Shown here: positions 28,076-36,603 of the stretch, piece by piece | Position numbering within the stretch: the stretch's first letter is position 1 | Layout of the letters: each line of letters starts with the position of its first letter | From: JAITWN01 sp050486285 | GTDB lineage: Bacteria > Pseudomonadota > Gammaproteobacteria > SZUA-140 | Direction of reading: 5' to 3' | Length of the DNA stretch: 64,000 bases | NCBI GenBank assembly: GCA_050486285.1 | Contig: JBJHCZ010000001.1 | Location: forward strand, 124,001-188,000 | Notes under the pieces: generated by a model | What the model was told of the DNA's origin: nothing | What the model saw: the letters and a program-made list of their open reading frames with translations, nothing else | Databases searched by the model: none | Translations under genes and position numbers: made by a program

Positions 28076-29155
28076 ATGAGTTTTCGACCCCGCTATACCG
28101 GCCTGATCGAGCGCTACCGCGACCGACTGCCGGTGCATGACGATACCCGCATCATCAGCCTCGGCGAGGGCAACACGCCGCTGATCCGCTTGCACAACCT
28201 GCCGCGCGATCTCGGCCTCGACGCCGATCTCTATGTCAAATACGAAGGCCTGAACCCGACCGGCTCGTTCAAGGACCGCGGCATGACCATGGCGGTGACG
28301 AGGGCGGTCGAGGAGGGCAGCCAGGCGATCATCTGCGCATCGACCGGCAACACCTCGGCGTCGGCCGCGGCCTACGCCGCGCGCGCCGGCATCCGCGCCT
28401 TCGTGCTGATCCCGGACGGCAAGATCGCGCTCGGCAAGCTCGCGCAGGCGATGATGCACGGCGCCTGCGTGATCCAGATCAGCGGCAACTTCGACGCCGG
28501 CATGGAACTGGTCAAGCAGATCGGCCGCGAGACGCCGCTGACGATCGTCAACTCGATCAACCCGTTTCGCCTGCAGGGCCAGAAGACCGCGGCCTTCGAG
28601 ATCCTCGACGAGCTCGGCGAGGTGCCGGACTATCACTGCCTGCCGGTCGGCAACGCCGGCAACATCTCCGCATACTGGATGGGCTACAAGGAATATCGCG
28701 ACCACGGCATCGTCAGCCGCGCGCCGATCATGGTCGGCTACCAGGCCAGCGGGGCGGCGCCGTTCCTGCGCGGACGCATGATCGATAACCCGGAAACCAT
28801 CGCGACCGCGATCCGCATCGGTCATCCGCAGAGCTGGGACAAGGCCTGGGAGGCCAGCCGCGAATCAGGCGGCTGGTTCGACGAGTTCAGCGACGAGGAC
28901 ATCCTGCACGCGCAGAAACTGCTCGCCGAGAAGGAAGGCATCTTCTGCGAACCGGCCTCCGCGATCTCGGTCGCCGGCGCGATCCGCGACATTCGCGGCG
29001 GCAGGATCAGTGCCGGCAGCCGCGTCGTCTGCACGCTGACCGGTCACGGCCTCAAGGACCCCGACACCGCCATCCGCCAGAGCGAAGGCAGCGTCCGCAA
29101 CGTGCCCGCCGAACTCGCTGCGATCAAGCGCGTGATCCTGGAAAACCTCTCTTGA
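28076..29155 (+). CDS. thrC: threonine synthase
   Basis: A 359-residue PLP enzyme converting O-phosphohomoserine to threonine. The PLP lysine is in PTGSFKDRGM near residue 65, ASTGNTSASAAAYAARAG follows, and the glycine-rich phosphate loop VGNAGNISAYW is near 189. It is of the shorter class and is preceded by AGGAG. It completes the alaC-hom-thrC unit. A strong hairpin (29217-29254) lies 61 nt after the stop. Confidence 0.96.
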   Translation: MSFRPRYTGLIERYRDRLPVHDDTRIISLGEGNTPLIRLHNLPRDLGLDADLYVKYEGLNPTGSFKDRGMTMAVTRAVEEGSQAIICASTGNTSASAAAYAARAGIRAFVLIPDGKIALGKLAQAMMHGACVIQISGNFDAGMELVKQIGRETPLTIVNSINPFRLQGQKTAAFEILDELGEVPDYHCLPVGNAGNISAYWMGYKEYRDHGIVSRAPIMVGYQASGAAPFLRGRMIDNPETIATAIRIGHPQSWDKAWEASRESGGWFDEFSDEDILHAQKLLAEKEGIFCEPASAISVAGAIRDIRGGRISAGSRVVCTLTGHGLKDPDTAIRQSEGSVRNVPAELAAIKRVILENLS

Positions 29156-29206
29156 TTACAGAAGCCTATAGTATCAATCTCAGGCAATTTCACTGATCAG
29201 CCGGTT

Positions 29207-29264
29207 GCAGTGGTATGAAGCCGGTGGTCCCGTCACGGCGGGACCACCGGCTTCCGGCTACCAC
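29207..29264. repeat. core-less long hairpin related to repeat copy D
   Basis: A perfect 16-bp stem GAAGCCGGTGGTCCCG (29217-29232) pairs with 29239-29254 around a 6-nt loop TCACGG; imperfect pairing continues outside (GCAGTGGTA with TACCACGGC). It separates thrC from the opposing M16 gene, so it may terminate both transcripts, although no T-run follows. The arms begin GAAGCCGGTGG and the right flank has CAACGACGCCG; both strings also occur at copy D (24815 and 24949), but the 49-52-nt core is missing here. Confidence 0.75.
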
Positions 29265-29300
29265 GGCAGTACACCAACGACGCCGGACCCGGCGGGTGAC

Positions 29301-32195
29301 CTAAAGGGTGTAGGCGGGCAGGCCTGCGCGGAAGGCGTCGGGGGTCGTGACCGCCTTGAAGTCGTCGCGCTCGTGGTCGAGGGCGTCGTCGACATGTTGA
29401 TTGCCGGCCGACTGCGCGACGACGCGCCTCCGGTCTTCGGCGAGCAGCCAGCCGTCGTAGAAGGCGAGCAGATCCTCGCGCGACAGTCTTTCGACCGCCT
29501 CGGCGAGTCGCGCGCGGCGGTCGAAGTCGTGATGGCCGAGGGCGAGATCATTGTGGAGGCGCTGGCTGCGCCGGCCCTGGCTGGTGTCGCGCTCGCGCAG
29601 CACGGTCAGCACGCCCTGGCGGTGGCCCTCGAAGCCGGCGTCGTCGATCTCCTCGATGCGCGCGCGGAAGCCGGCGATGAACTCGTCGACGCGGGCGAGC
29701 AGCGTCGCCGGCCCGGCGACCGGCGACTGGATCACGAAGTTCAACCCCGGCACGCGCAGCGTGAAACTGCTGTGCGCGCCGACGACGTAGCCGAGCTGCT
29801 CGCGAGTGCGCAGGGTGTCGAAGAACGGACTCTTGATCAATTGATCGATCATCATCACCGCCGCGGCGGTCCCGATATCGTCGTCCGGCGCCTGGTAATG
29901 GACGATCAGCCCGCTGTCGTCGTGATCGATGTCGAGCGTCAGCAGATACTGGCGGCCGGCATCGAGCCGGACGACCTCGCGGCGGACGCGCTCGCCGGGT
30001 TCGGCGCGCGCGAACACGCGTTGCGACAGCACGCGTCCGATCGCCACTGCATCGGCATCACGCAGGTTGCCGTGGACCAGGACCTCGAGATGCGCCTCAG
30101 AGAACAGTCGCTCCGCGAAGGCCTCGAGGTCCTTCAGCGTGACCGTTTGCAATGCCGCGATGCGTTCGTCAGGGGTCCATCGGCCGGTGTGCAGCAGGGT
30201 CTGCACGCCGTCGCGCAACTGGATGAACGGGCGGCCGAGGCGGGCGTTGTCCCACTGACGGATCAGCTCGGCATGGCGCACCGCGAAGCGGTCGGGGTCG
30301 ATGTCGAGCTCGAGCAGGGTGCCGGCGATGAGGTCGAGCAGAAGCGGCTGCTTGTCGTCGTAACCGGAGATCGACAGCGCGATGCCGCGCAGATTGCCGT
30401 GTACCTCGTAACCGAGTCCCGCGAGACGCGCCGGATAGGCCTCGGCGTTCAGCGCGTCCCTGACCAGGGAGAGGTACAGCGTCGTCATCACATGATCGCG
30501 CACCGAAGCGAGCGCAGACGGGGTCTCGACGGTGATCCGGATGTCGGCGCGCGGCACTTCGAATTCGGTGTCCTGCAAGTGCCACAGTTCGAGGCCGTCC
30601 TCGTCGATCAGCCTGCGCGGCACGCGCGCGTCGCCGGCGGCTTCCCTGTCGGCCTCACGCAGCGCGGTGCGTTCCGGCAGGAACGGGTTCGGGCCGGGCA
30701 GGGCGAGGGCCGGGATCGCCTCCGGCGCCGACCAGCGCGCAAGCAACTCCTGGTCGATCGGCTCGACGCCGTACCCGGTGCGATACCAGCGGCTGCTGGC
30801 GTCGGCCGGCAGCCCGGGCGCGAACACCGTCATGCGCAGGTTGTCGGGGCGCAGCCACGACAGGATCCCGCGCAATTCGTCCTCGTCGAAGTCGCTCATG
30901 TGATAGGGCCCGGACAGCGCGAGTTCATCCGGATAGACCTGCAGGTTGCCGGCGAGCTGTATCACCTCGCCGGCCGGGTTTGCGCTCTCGCGAAACTCGA
31001 AGTTCAGCTCATTGATGCGCCGCAGCTCGTCGTGGAAGCGACGCTGGATGCCGCCGTCCTCGATCAGCGCGATGGTATGAAACAGCGCGTCGCCGATTTC
31101 CTCGATATGCCCGATGCCGTCGCGGGTCAGGTCGATCGAGACGATGAACACGCCCTCGTTGCTCGCCAGGCGCCGGCCGCCGGCGGACAGTGAATTGATC
31201 CAGCCGCGATCCCTGAGCAGCTCGTGCAGGCTGCCGTTGCCCTCATGGCCGATCAGATGGCCGAGCATCGAGGCCGGCTTCGACAGGTGGTAGGCGTCCT
31301 TCCACGGAAACACGAATTCGAAACGCAGCTCGCGGGTGTCGCGCAGCGGGATCGCGTTGATGCGCTCGGGTCCGCTGTCCGGGCGCCTGACCGGGACATC
31401 GACGGCGAGCGGCCGCGCGCCGGTGTCGGGCACCTTGCCGAGCCGCGCTTTCACCATTTCCGCGAGCCGATCGACCGGCTCGGCGCCGACGAGCGCCAAT
31501 GTCATGATCCCCGCGGAGTAGTGCGTGCGATAGAAATCGATGACCGCTGCCCGGATCGGGTCGTCCTCGCGGTCGCCGAGCGTCTCCAGGCTGCCGACCG
31601 AGAACTTCGCGAACGGGTGTTCCGGGTTGACGGTCTCCCGGGTCACATCGTGCAGGCGGCGTGAGTCCTCGCGCAGGCCCATCCGGTATTCGGAATCGAC
31701 CGCATTCATCTCCCGCTGCACATACTCTTCGTCGAACAACGGTGCGACGAAGAACTGCGCAAAGCGATCGAAGGCCCCGTCGAGATGCGCCTTGTCTATA
31801 TCGAAGAAGTAGACGGTGTTCTCGGCGCTGACGAAGGCGTTGATATGACCGCCATGGCGGGTGATGAACTCGCGGTAGGCATCCGGCTCCGGATACTTCG
31901 CGGTGCCGAGGAACAGCATGTGCTCGAGAAAATGCGCGAGCCCGGCGCGATCCGGCGGATCGCTGAAATAACCGACATGGACGTTCAGCGCCGCCGCCGC
32001 GAGATCGGTGTCCGGATCCGAGATCAGCAGCGCCCGCAGCCCGTTCGGCAGGCGCAGCACCCGGTAGTCTCGCTTGTCTATGGCGTTCTTGATGACCTCG
32101 ACCTCGACCGGCTCCTCGCCATTCGCGATCGACGGCGCCGGCAGCAGGAACGACAGGGTGATCAGGATGACGGTAAATCGGAAGTGATTGTACAC
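29301..32195 (-). CDS. M16 family zinc metalloprotease (pitrilysin/insulinase type)
   Basis: A 964-residue periplasmic-type peptidase. A signal peptide is visible (hydrophobic stretch about residues 8-24, ending near SIANGEEP). The inverted zinc motif HFLEH is at residues 88-92 in AHFLEHMLFLGT, with the downstream glutamate in EMNAVDSEY. Two further inactive M16 repeats make up the rest, the size of E. coli protease III (PtrA). The start is GTG at 32195 (GTG TAC AAT). It follows the pilV-like gene on the same strand by 7 nt, so it could be read with the pilins. Confidence 0.9.
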   Translation of the reverse strand: MYNHFRFTVILITLSFLLPAPSIANGEEPVEVEVIKNAIDKRDYRVLRLPNGLRALLISDPDTDLAAAALNVHVGYFSDPPDRAGLAHFLEHMLFLGTAKYPEPDAYREFITRHGGHINAFVSAENTVYFFDIDKAHLDGAFDRFAQFFVAPLFDEEYVQREMNAVDSEYRMGLREDSRRLHDVTRETVNPEHPFAKFSVGSLETLGDREDDPIRAAVIDFYRTHYSAGIMTLALVGAEPVDRLAEMVKARLGKVPDTGARPLAVDVPVRRPDSGPERINAIPLRDTRELRFEFVFPWKDAYHLSKPASMLGHLIGHEGNGSLHELLRDRGWINSLSAGGRRLASNEGVFIVSIDLTRDGIGHIEEIGDALFHTIALIEDGGIQRRFHDELRRINELNFEFRESANPAGEVIQLAGNLQVYPDELALSGPYHMSDFDEDELRGILSWLRPDNLRMTVFAPGLPADASSRWYRTGYGVEPIDQELLARWSAPEAIPALALPGPNPFLPERTALREADREAAGDARVPRRLIDEDGLELWHLQDTEFEVPRADIRITVETPSALASVRDHVMTTLYLSLVRDALNAEAYPARLAGLGYEVHGNLRGIALSISGYDDKQPLLLDLIAGTLLELDIDPDRFAVRHAELIRQWDNARLGRPFIQLRDGVQTLLHTGRWTPDERIAALQTVTLKDLEAFAERLFSEAHLEVLVHGNLRDADAVAIGRVLSQRVFARAEPGERVRREVVRLDAGRQYLLTLDIDHDDSGLIVHYQAPDDDIGTAAAVMMIDQLIKSPFFDTLRTREQLGYVVGAHSSFTLRVPGLNFVIQSPVAGPATLLARVDEFIAGFRARIEEIDDAGFEGHRQGVLTVLRERDTSQGRRSQRLHNDLALGHHDFDRRARLAEAVERLSREDLLAFYDGWLLAEDRRRVVAQSAGNQHVDDALDHERDDFKAVTTPDAFRAGLPAYTL

Positions 32196-32202
32196 GGTTG
32201 AG

Positions 32203-32721
32203 TCAGTCAGGTTGTTGTGTGTCTATCGATGCCCCGTCGGTAACGGCGACCGGCCGGTGGCATGAGCATGACGGCAGCCCGATGAATTCCGTCCGCGCAG
32301 CCAGGTTGCCGCTGTCGCGCGCTGCGTCCGCGGTCGCCGCCGAACTCAGCATGATGCGATGCGTTTCGCCGTTACCGGCTTCCCACTCCGCCGACACGTC
32401 GATCCACACGACCCCGTCGGCCGGCGTCAGCCGCCACTCCCTCGTATAGACGACTCCTGACGATAAAGGTTCACCATCCGGACCGAGATCGACGGCATCG
32501 ATGCCGCCCGCGGCGCTGATATCGCCGACGTGAATCGCCGCCTGCAAGGACTCGAGCTGCATCGACGCGACCGCGAGCGCGTCGACCCGCTGCGCCGAGA
32601 GCATGCCCGCGCGTTGCACCTCCACCTGGAAACGGATCAGCGCCGACAGACCGATCGCGGCGATCGTCAGTGCCGCCAGCGCCTCGATCAGCAGAAAACC
32701 CCCGGCAGGGCGTCCCGGCAT
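32203..32721 (-). CDS. pilV: type IV minor pilin PilV-like
   Basis: A 172-residue prepilin-like protein. The class III signal GRPAGG/FLLIEALAALTIAAIGL gives a cleavage after the glycine with Phe+1 and Glu+5, followed by the hydrophobic helix. The rest is a variable pilin head. It belongs to the minor-pilin cluster fimT-pilW-pilX-pilV on the minus strand, which primes type IV pilus assembly. It starts 3 nt after the pilX-like stop. Assignment as PilV rather than another minor pilin rests on order and the FLLIEAL start. Confidence 0.8.
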   Translation of the reverse strand: MPGRPAGGFLLIEALAALTIAAIGLSALIRFQVEVQRAGMLSAQRVDALAVASMQLESLQAAIHVGDISAAGGIDAVDLGPDGEPLSSGVVYTREWRLTPADGVVWIDVSAEWEAGNGETHRIMLSSAATADAARDSGNLAARTEFIGLPSCSCHRPVAVTDGASIDTQQPD

Positions 32722-32724
32722 GGC

Positions 32725-33795
32725 TCAGAAATCGATCCAGCTGCCGGCAACCCGCGTATACGGTCCGCGCGAAGCGAGTCGCTCGAGGATGTCGGTATCG
32801 TAAGTCAGCGAGAGTCGGGGGGCCTGCACCCTGCCGGCCACGATCACCGCGCCGATGACCGACAGCCTGCCGGCGCCGGCGAGCCAGTCGCCGCGGATGA
32901 AGACCAGGCCGTGGATGACCGTATCGGCCGCGACCTCGAGATCGCCGTCGACGACCAGCATCACCGGCGCCGGGAACGATCCGGCCGTCCCGCCGTGCAG
33001 CGTGATCCTGTTGTCATCGCCGGTGATCCACAGCGGCCGCCCGTCATCGACCGCGATCGCACCGGCGTCGCAGGACAAGCAGGATAACGCGGAGATTCGC
33101 GCGCGTAACAGTGCCGGCGGCCGGCCGAAGAAGTTCGCGGCGAGGCGATCGCCCGACAGCGCGGCGATGGCGGGGTCGTCCGGACAGAGCCCGTCGCCGC
33201 CGCAGGCGTCCGTCGCGGCGGTCTCGATCAGTATCGATGGCGGCGCGTCGATTGCGCCGCCTGACCAGGCCGCCACTGCGCCGGCGGGCTGGCGCAGCTC
33301 CGCCTCCGCAGCGAGCACGATTGCGCCGGCGGCGACCAGCGGCGACGGTGGCGGATGCGCCAGCCAGGGGTCGTGACGCGCAAGCTGGCGCGCGCGCCGA
33401 CGGCCGATGCCGTCGCTCGCGATGCCGACCGACGCGATTTCGAGCAGGGTCGCGGCATTGGCCGCGAGGCCATGGTTATGGATACGCGTCTCGAAGGCCG
33501 CGCCGTTCATGAGCGCCTGCGCCGGACCGGCGAACGAGATGCGGCCGTCGGCATCGGAGGGCAGCGCGCCGGCGTCGGTATCCGCGAGCGCGGCGAGGGC
33601 GCGCTCGAGCCCGGCCTGCGCGGCGGCGATCGCTTCCTGCGCGAGTACATCGTTCGCGGTCAGGCGCTGGTCCGTCATGCCGACGCGAGCGGCGTGAAAC
33701 ACGATCAGGCCGGCCACCATCAGCAGCAAGGCCGTCAGCAGCAGCGTTGCCGCGCCGCGCATCCGTCCGATGTGGCGTTCAGTAGATCGCGTCAT
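32725..33795 (-). CDS. pilX: type IV minor pilin PilX-like
   Basis: A 356-residue protein with an N-terminal hydrophobic segment RGAATLLLTALLLMVAGLIV lacking the canonical prepilin glutamate, as in PilX/GspK-type members. A helical segment with TANDVLAQEAIAAAQAGLERAL follows. The C-terminal part is beta-rich (DGDLEVAADTVIHGLVFI). I chose the ATG at 33795, overlapping pilW by 17 nt; ATGs at 33816 and 33762 are alternatives. It lies between pilW-like and pilV-like genes. Confidence 0.72.
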   Translation of the reverse strand: MTRSTERHIGRMRGAATLLLTALLLMVAGLIVFHAARVGMTDQRLTANDVLAQEAIAAAQAGLERALAALADTDAGALPSDADGRISFAGPAQALMNGAAFETRIHNHGLAANAATLLEIASVGIASDGIGRRRARQLARHDPWLAHPPPSPLVAAGAIVLAAEAELRQPAGAVAAWSGGAIDAPPSILIETAATDACGGDGLCPDDPAIAALSGDRLAANFFGRPPALLRARISALSCLSCDAGAIAVDDGRPLWITGDDNRITLHGGTAGSFPAPVMLVVDGDLEVAADTVIHGLVFIRGDWLAGAGRLSVIGAVIVAGRVQAPRLSLTYDTDILERLASRGPYTRVAGSWIDF

Positions 33796-34426
33796 TGCGC
33801 AACGCGATCCGGGCATGCGCGCGAGACCGCAGCTCAGGCGCGGCGCGCAAGCGGCCGGCCAGCGTGACGCCGAACTCGCGCGTCGTCAGCGCGCGGTTGT
33901 CGTCGCTGAAGGCGAGTTCGCGTACGCCCGGCCGGAACGCCAGCGCAGTGATCGTCACCGTCTGCGGGTCAGTCACCGCGAACCAGTTGCCGCCGGCGCA
34001 GCTCGCGCAAGGCGCCGCACAGGCCGGACCGCTGGTGCGGATCTGCAGCGCGCCGCCGGACAGGCGCAGGCCGTAGCGGTCGCTGTCCGCGGGGATGCCC
34101 TCGGCGTCGGCGGCATCACGGTCGTAGCCGAACAGCAGGCAGTCCTCGCCGATCAGCCACACTCCATCGTGCCCGTTGCGCAGCGGCGCATCCGGGGCAT
34201 CGCCGGCGCCGCTCCAGTATCCGGCCCGCCTCAGTTCGCCGCCGATCACCGCGATCGCCGTCGCCATCGCCTGGCGCAATTGCGCGTCGAGCAGCGCCTG
34301 GCGGCTGGTCCTCGCGGTATCGAACAGCAGGAACGCGACGCCGGCGACGATGGACAGGCCGAGCACCATCGCGACCATCAGCTCGACCAGGCTGAAACCT
34401 GCGCTCGGAGAGCTGCGGATCAGCAC
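33779..34426 (-). CDS. pilW: type IV minor pilin PilW-like
   Basis: A 215-residue prepilin with cleavage site SAG/FSLVELMVAMVLGLSIVAG (Glu+5 present) and a helix continuing to about residue 35. The later sequence GELRRAGYWSGAG and a C-terminal beta part with FRPGVRELAF fit PilW. It overlaps the fimT-like gene upstream by 7 nt and the pilX-like gene downstream. The minor pilins form the pilus tip complex. Confidence 0.82.
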   Translation of the reverse strand: MLIRSSPSAGFSLVELMVAMVLGLSIVAGVAFLLFDTARTSRQALLDAQLRQAMATAIAVIGGELRRAGYWSGAGDAPDAPLRNGHDGVWLIGEDCLLFGYDRDAADAEGIPADSDRYGLRLSGGALQIRTSGPACAAPCASCAGGNWFAVTDPQTVTITALAFRPGVRELAFSDDNRALTTREFGVTLAGRLRAAPELRSRAHARIALRNDAIY

Positions 34427-34941
34427 GACGGATAGTCCGGCAGGTCGTCAGAGCAGACACGGACGCGACCGAGGCTGCTCACGCGGATTTCGACGCGCCG
34501 ACCGTTGACCGACAGGCTCGCGGTGCCGGCATTCGCGGTACCTCGCGCGGGCTGGAACGTCGCCGTGTGCTGCGGCGTGAAGTTCGTCGTCAACGCGACG
34601 CCGCGGAAATGATCGCTGCTCAGGAGACGGCGCGGTGCGCCCGGGAGCATGCAGTCATCGGCGCTGAAGCAGTCGCAGGGGCCGCTGGCGCTGAGCGCGA
34701 GACACCAGAGGCCGCCGCTGTCATCGCGGCGGAACGACAGGCTGACCGGCGTGTTGCGCCGCAGCGCCTCGAAGCGCGCATTGAGGAATTCGGCGTGCAG
34801 ATCGTTGACCGCGCCGCGCAATTGCTGGCGCTCGATCATGCCGCGCAGCGACGGCAGGCTCGAGGTCGCGACGATCGCGAGTACCGCGATCGTGAGCAGC
34901 AGCTCGATCAGCGTCAGTCCGCGCGCGTTATCGGCACGCAT
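34420..34941 (-). CDS. fimT: type IV minor pilin FimT/GspH-like
   Basis: A 173-residue prepilin: ARG/LTLIELLLTIAVLAIVAT with Glu+5, then a GspH/FimT head containing NDLHAEFLNARFEALRRN. Four cysteines are visible (two in GPCDCFSADDC). The ATG at 34941 has GGAGG 6 nt upstream; a directly adjacent ATG at 34944 is too close to it. It is the first gene of the minus-strand minor-pilin cluster and is divergent from the pilE-like gene. Confidence 0.83.
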   Translation of the reverse strand: MRADNARGLTLIELLLTIAVLAIVATSSLPSLRGMIERQQLRGAVNDLHAEFLNARFEALRRNTPVSLSFRRDDSGGLWCLALSASGPCDCFSADDCMLPGAPRRLLSSDHFRGVALTTNFTPQHTATFQPARGTANAGTASLSVNGRRVEIRVSSLGRVRVCSDDLPDYPSC

Positions 34942-34962
34942 CATGGCCCTCCGTGGCGATGG

Positions 34963-34991
34963 TTGAAGCGGCGGCCCCGGCTGTATATGAT
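34963..34991 (+). promoter_or_regulatory. sigma-70-type promoter for the pilE-like gene
   Basis: TTGAAG (34963-34968) and TATGAT (34986-34991) are 17 nt apart in the divergent gap between the fimT-like and pilE-like genes. Transcription would start near 34998, about 90 nt before the pilE-like start. The -10 matches five of six consensus bases. Hexamer evidence only. Confidence 0.45.
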
Positions 34992-35088
34992 CCAGCGAGG
35001 CCCGCGTCGGTAACGGCATTGCAGCATTGCCGAACGCGCGCGGCTATCGGAGAAACGCCAATCGATCGATGCCATGGAGGGCGCGAAG

Positions 35089-35532
35089 ATGGATAGGATT
35101 CCGGATGAGGGACCGCGCGCGGGCGCGCGCGGGGTGACGCTGATCGAACTGCTGGTCGTCATCGCGATCGCCGGCCTGCTCGCGGCGCTGGCCTGGCCCG
35201 CGTTCAGCGATCAACTGCGCAAGGGAAAGCGGATCGACGCGATCGCCGCGCTCTACAAGGTTCAGCTCGACCAGGAGCGGTATCGCGCCGGGCACCGGCG
35301 CTATGCCGCGCACTTGTCGGAACTCGGTTGGGAAGGGGATGTCGCGGATTCGCCTGAGGGATACTACCGGATCAGCCTCGACGCGGTCGACGACGCGCGC
35401 GCGGGATTTCGCGCGCGCGCGGTGCCGCGTCCGGGCTCCGGACAGGCACAGGATCGTTGCGCGCTGTTCGTGCTGGACCAGTCGGGCCCCGACCTGAATG
35501 CGTCGACCGACCCCGGATGCTGGTCGCGCTGA
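35089..35532 (+). CDS. pilE: type IV pilin PilE-like minor pilin
   Basis: A 147-residue prepilin with cleavage ARG/VTLIELLVVIAIAGLLAALAWPAF and Glu+5. After the helix comes YKVQLDQERYRAGHRRYAAHLSELGW, the pattern of PilE minor pilins. Two cysteines near the C-terminus (DRCALF and PGCWSR) could form the pilin D-region disulfide. The ATG at 35089 is 7 nt after GGAGGG; an in-frame ATG at 35074 overlaps that site. It stands divergent from the other minor pilins and overlaps the next gene by 35 nt. Confidence 0.8.
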   Translation: MDRIPDEGPRAGARGVTLIELLVVIAIAGLLAALAWPAFSDQLRKGKRIDAIAALYKVQLDQERYRAGHRRYAAHLSELGWEGDVADSPEGYYRISLDAVDDARAGFRARAVPRPGSGQAQDRCALFVLDQSGPDLNASTDPGCWSR

Positions 35533-36601
35533 GACCGCATCGCCCGACGTCGCGGCGCCGCGCGCGCTGACGCTGCTGATCCCCGGCCTGACCGGGGAGG
35601 GTTGGCCGCGCGCGCCCGGCCTGCTCGAAGGGCTCGAACTCGGCACGCTGCAGCGTCTGCTGGCGCGCGCCGATCGCGTTGCGCAGGGCGGTCGCGGGCT
35701 CGATGCCGCGCTGCGCGCGGCCTTCCGGCTCGATCCCGGCCCGTCCGAAGACCCCGACGCCGATTTTCCGGTCGCCGCGCTGACCCTGCTCAATGACACC
35801 GGCGAACGTCGTCCGGGCTACTGGCTGCGCGCCGATCCGGTACATATCGAGACCGGCCGCGATCGCCTGATCATGACCGGCGGCGCCGGACTCGATGTCT
35901 GCGCCGACGAGGCCGGAGAACTGTGCACGCTGATCAATGCCCACCTCGCCGGTGACGGCCTGCGGCTGATCGCGCCGTCGCCGTCGCGCTGGTATTTCCG
36001 CTGGCCGCAGGCGCCCGAGGTCTGTTTCGCGCCCTTGCCGGTCGTGATCGGCGATGACCTGTTTCACCATATGCCCGGCGGCGAGGCCGGGCGACGCTGG
36101 CGCCGCCTGCTGAACGAGATCCAGATGCTGTGTCATGACAGTCCGGTCAACCGCGCGCGAGGCGCGCAGGGGCGTCTCGCGATCAGCGGGGTATGGATCT
36201 GGGGCGGCGGCGAACTGCCGGCCGCTGCTGCCTGTGACTACGGCGCGGTCTGGAGCGACGATCCGCTCGCGCGCGGCCTCGCGCTGAATGCCGGCGTCGA
36301 GGTCGCCGACCTGCCGCAGGACGGCGCCGACTTTCTGCGCCGCGCCGGCGGCGGGGCGCATCTGGTCGTCATCGAAGGCCTCGATGAGGCAGGCAGGCTC
36401 GGTGCGCTCGAGCTGTGGCGTGAACGGCTGCAGGCGCTGGAGCGTGACTGGTTCGCTCCGCTGGCGGCGGCCTTGCGCGCCGGTGACATCGAATCGTTGA
36501 CGATTTGCGCCGCGAACGGCAGCGGGTATCATGTCACGAAGTCGGCGCTCAGGCGCTGGTGGCGTCGCCGACAGGCAATCACCGGTGATCGACAAGACTG
36601 A
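35498..36601 (+). CDS. RpfE-type regulatory protein
   Basis: A 367-residue cytoplasmic protein. The N-terminal part ALTLLIPGLTG, the middle PSPSRWYFRWP and SPVNRARGAQGRLAISGVWIWGGGELP, and the C-terminal ICAANGSGYHV fit the RpfE-type family found next to recJ in Xanthomonas and other gammaproteobacteria. Its biochemical activity is unknown to me; some annotations liken it to phosphoglycerate mutases. Here it is immediately upstream of recJ (2-nt gap), and prfB-lysS lie further on, echoing the Xanthomonas order. The start overlaps the pilE-like gene and lacks a clear Shine-Dalgarno. Confidence 0.6.
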   Translation: MRRPTPDAGRAETASPDVAAPRALTLLIPGLTGEGWPRAPGLLEGLELGTLQRLLARADRVAQGGRGLDAALRAAFRLDPGPSEDPDADFPVAALTLLNDTGERRPGYWLRADPVHIETGRDRLIMTGGAGLDVCADEAGELCTLINAHLAGDGLRLIAPSPSRWYFRWPQAPEVCFAPLPVVIGDDLFHHMPGGEAGRRWRRLLNEIQMLCHDSPVNRARGAQGRLAISGVWIWGGGELPAAAACDYGAVWSDDPLARGLALNAGVEVADLPQDGADFLRRAGGGAHLVVIEGLDEAGRLGALELWRERLQALERDWFAPLAAALRAGDIESLTICAANGSGYHVTKSALRRWWRRRQAITGDRQD

Positions 36602-36603
36602 AC

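Noticed and set aside
29205..31193. A 662-residue plus-strand frame opposite the M16 protease
   Set aside because: The minus strand encodes a full-length M16 protein with signal peptide and HFLEH motif; the plus-strand frame is its shadow and has no known motif.
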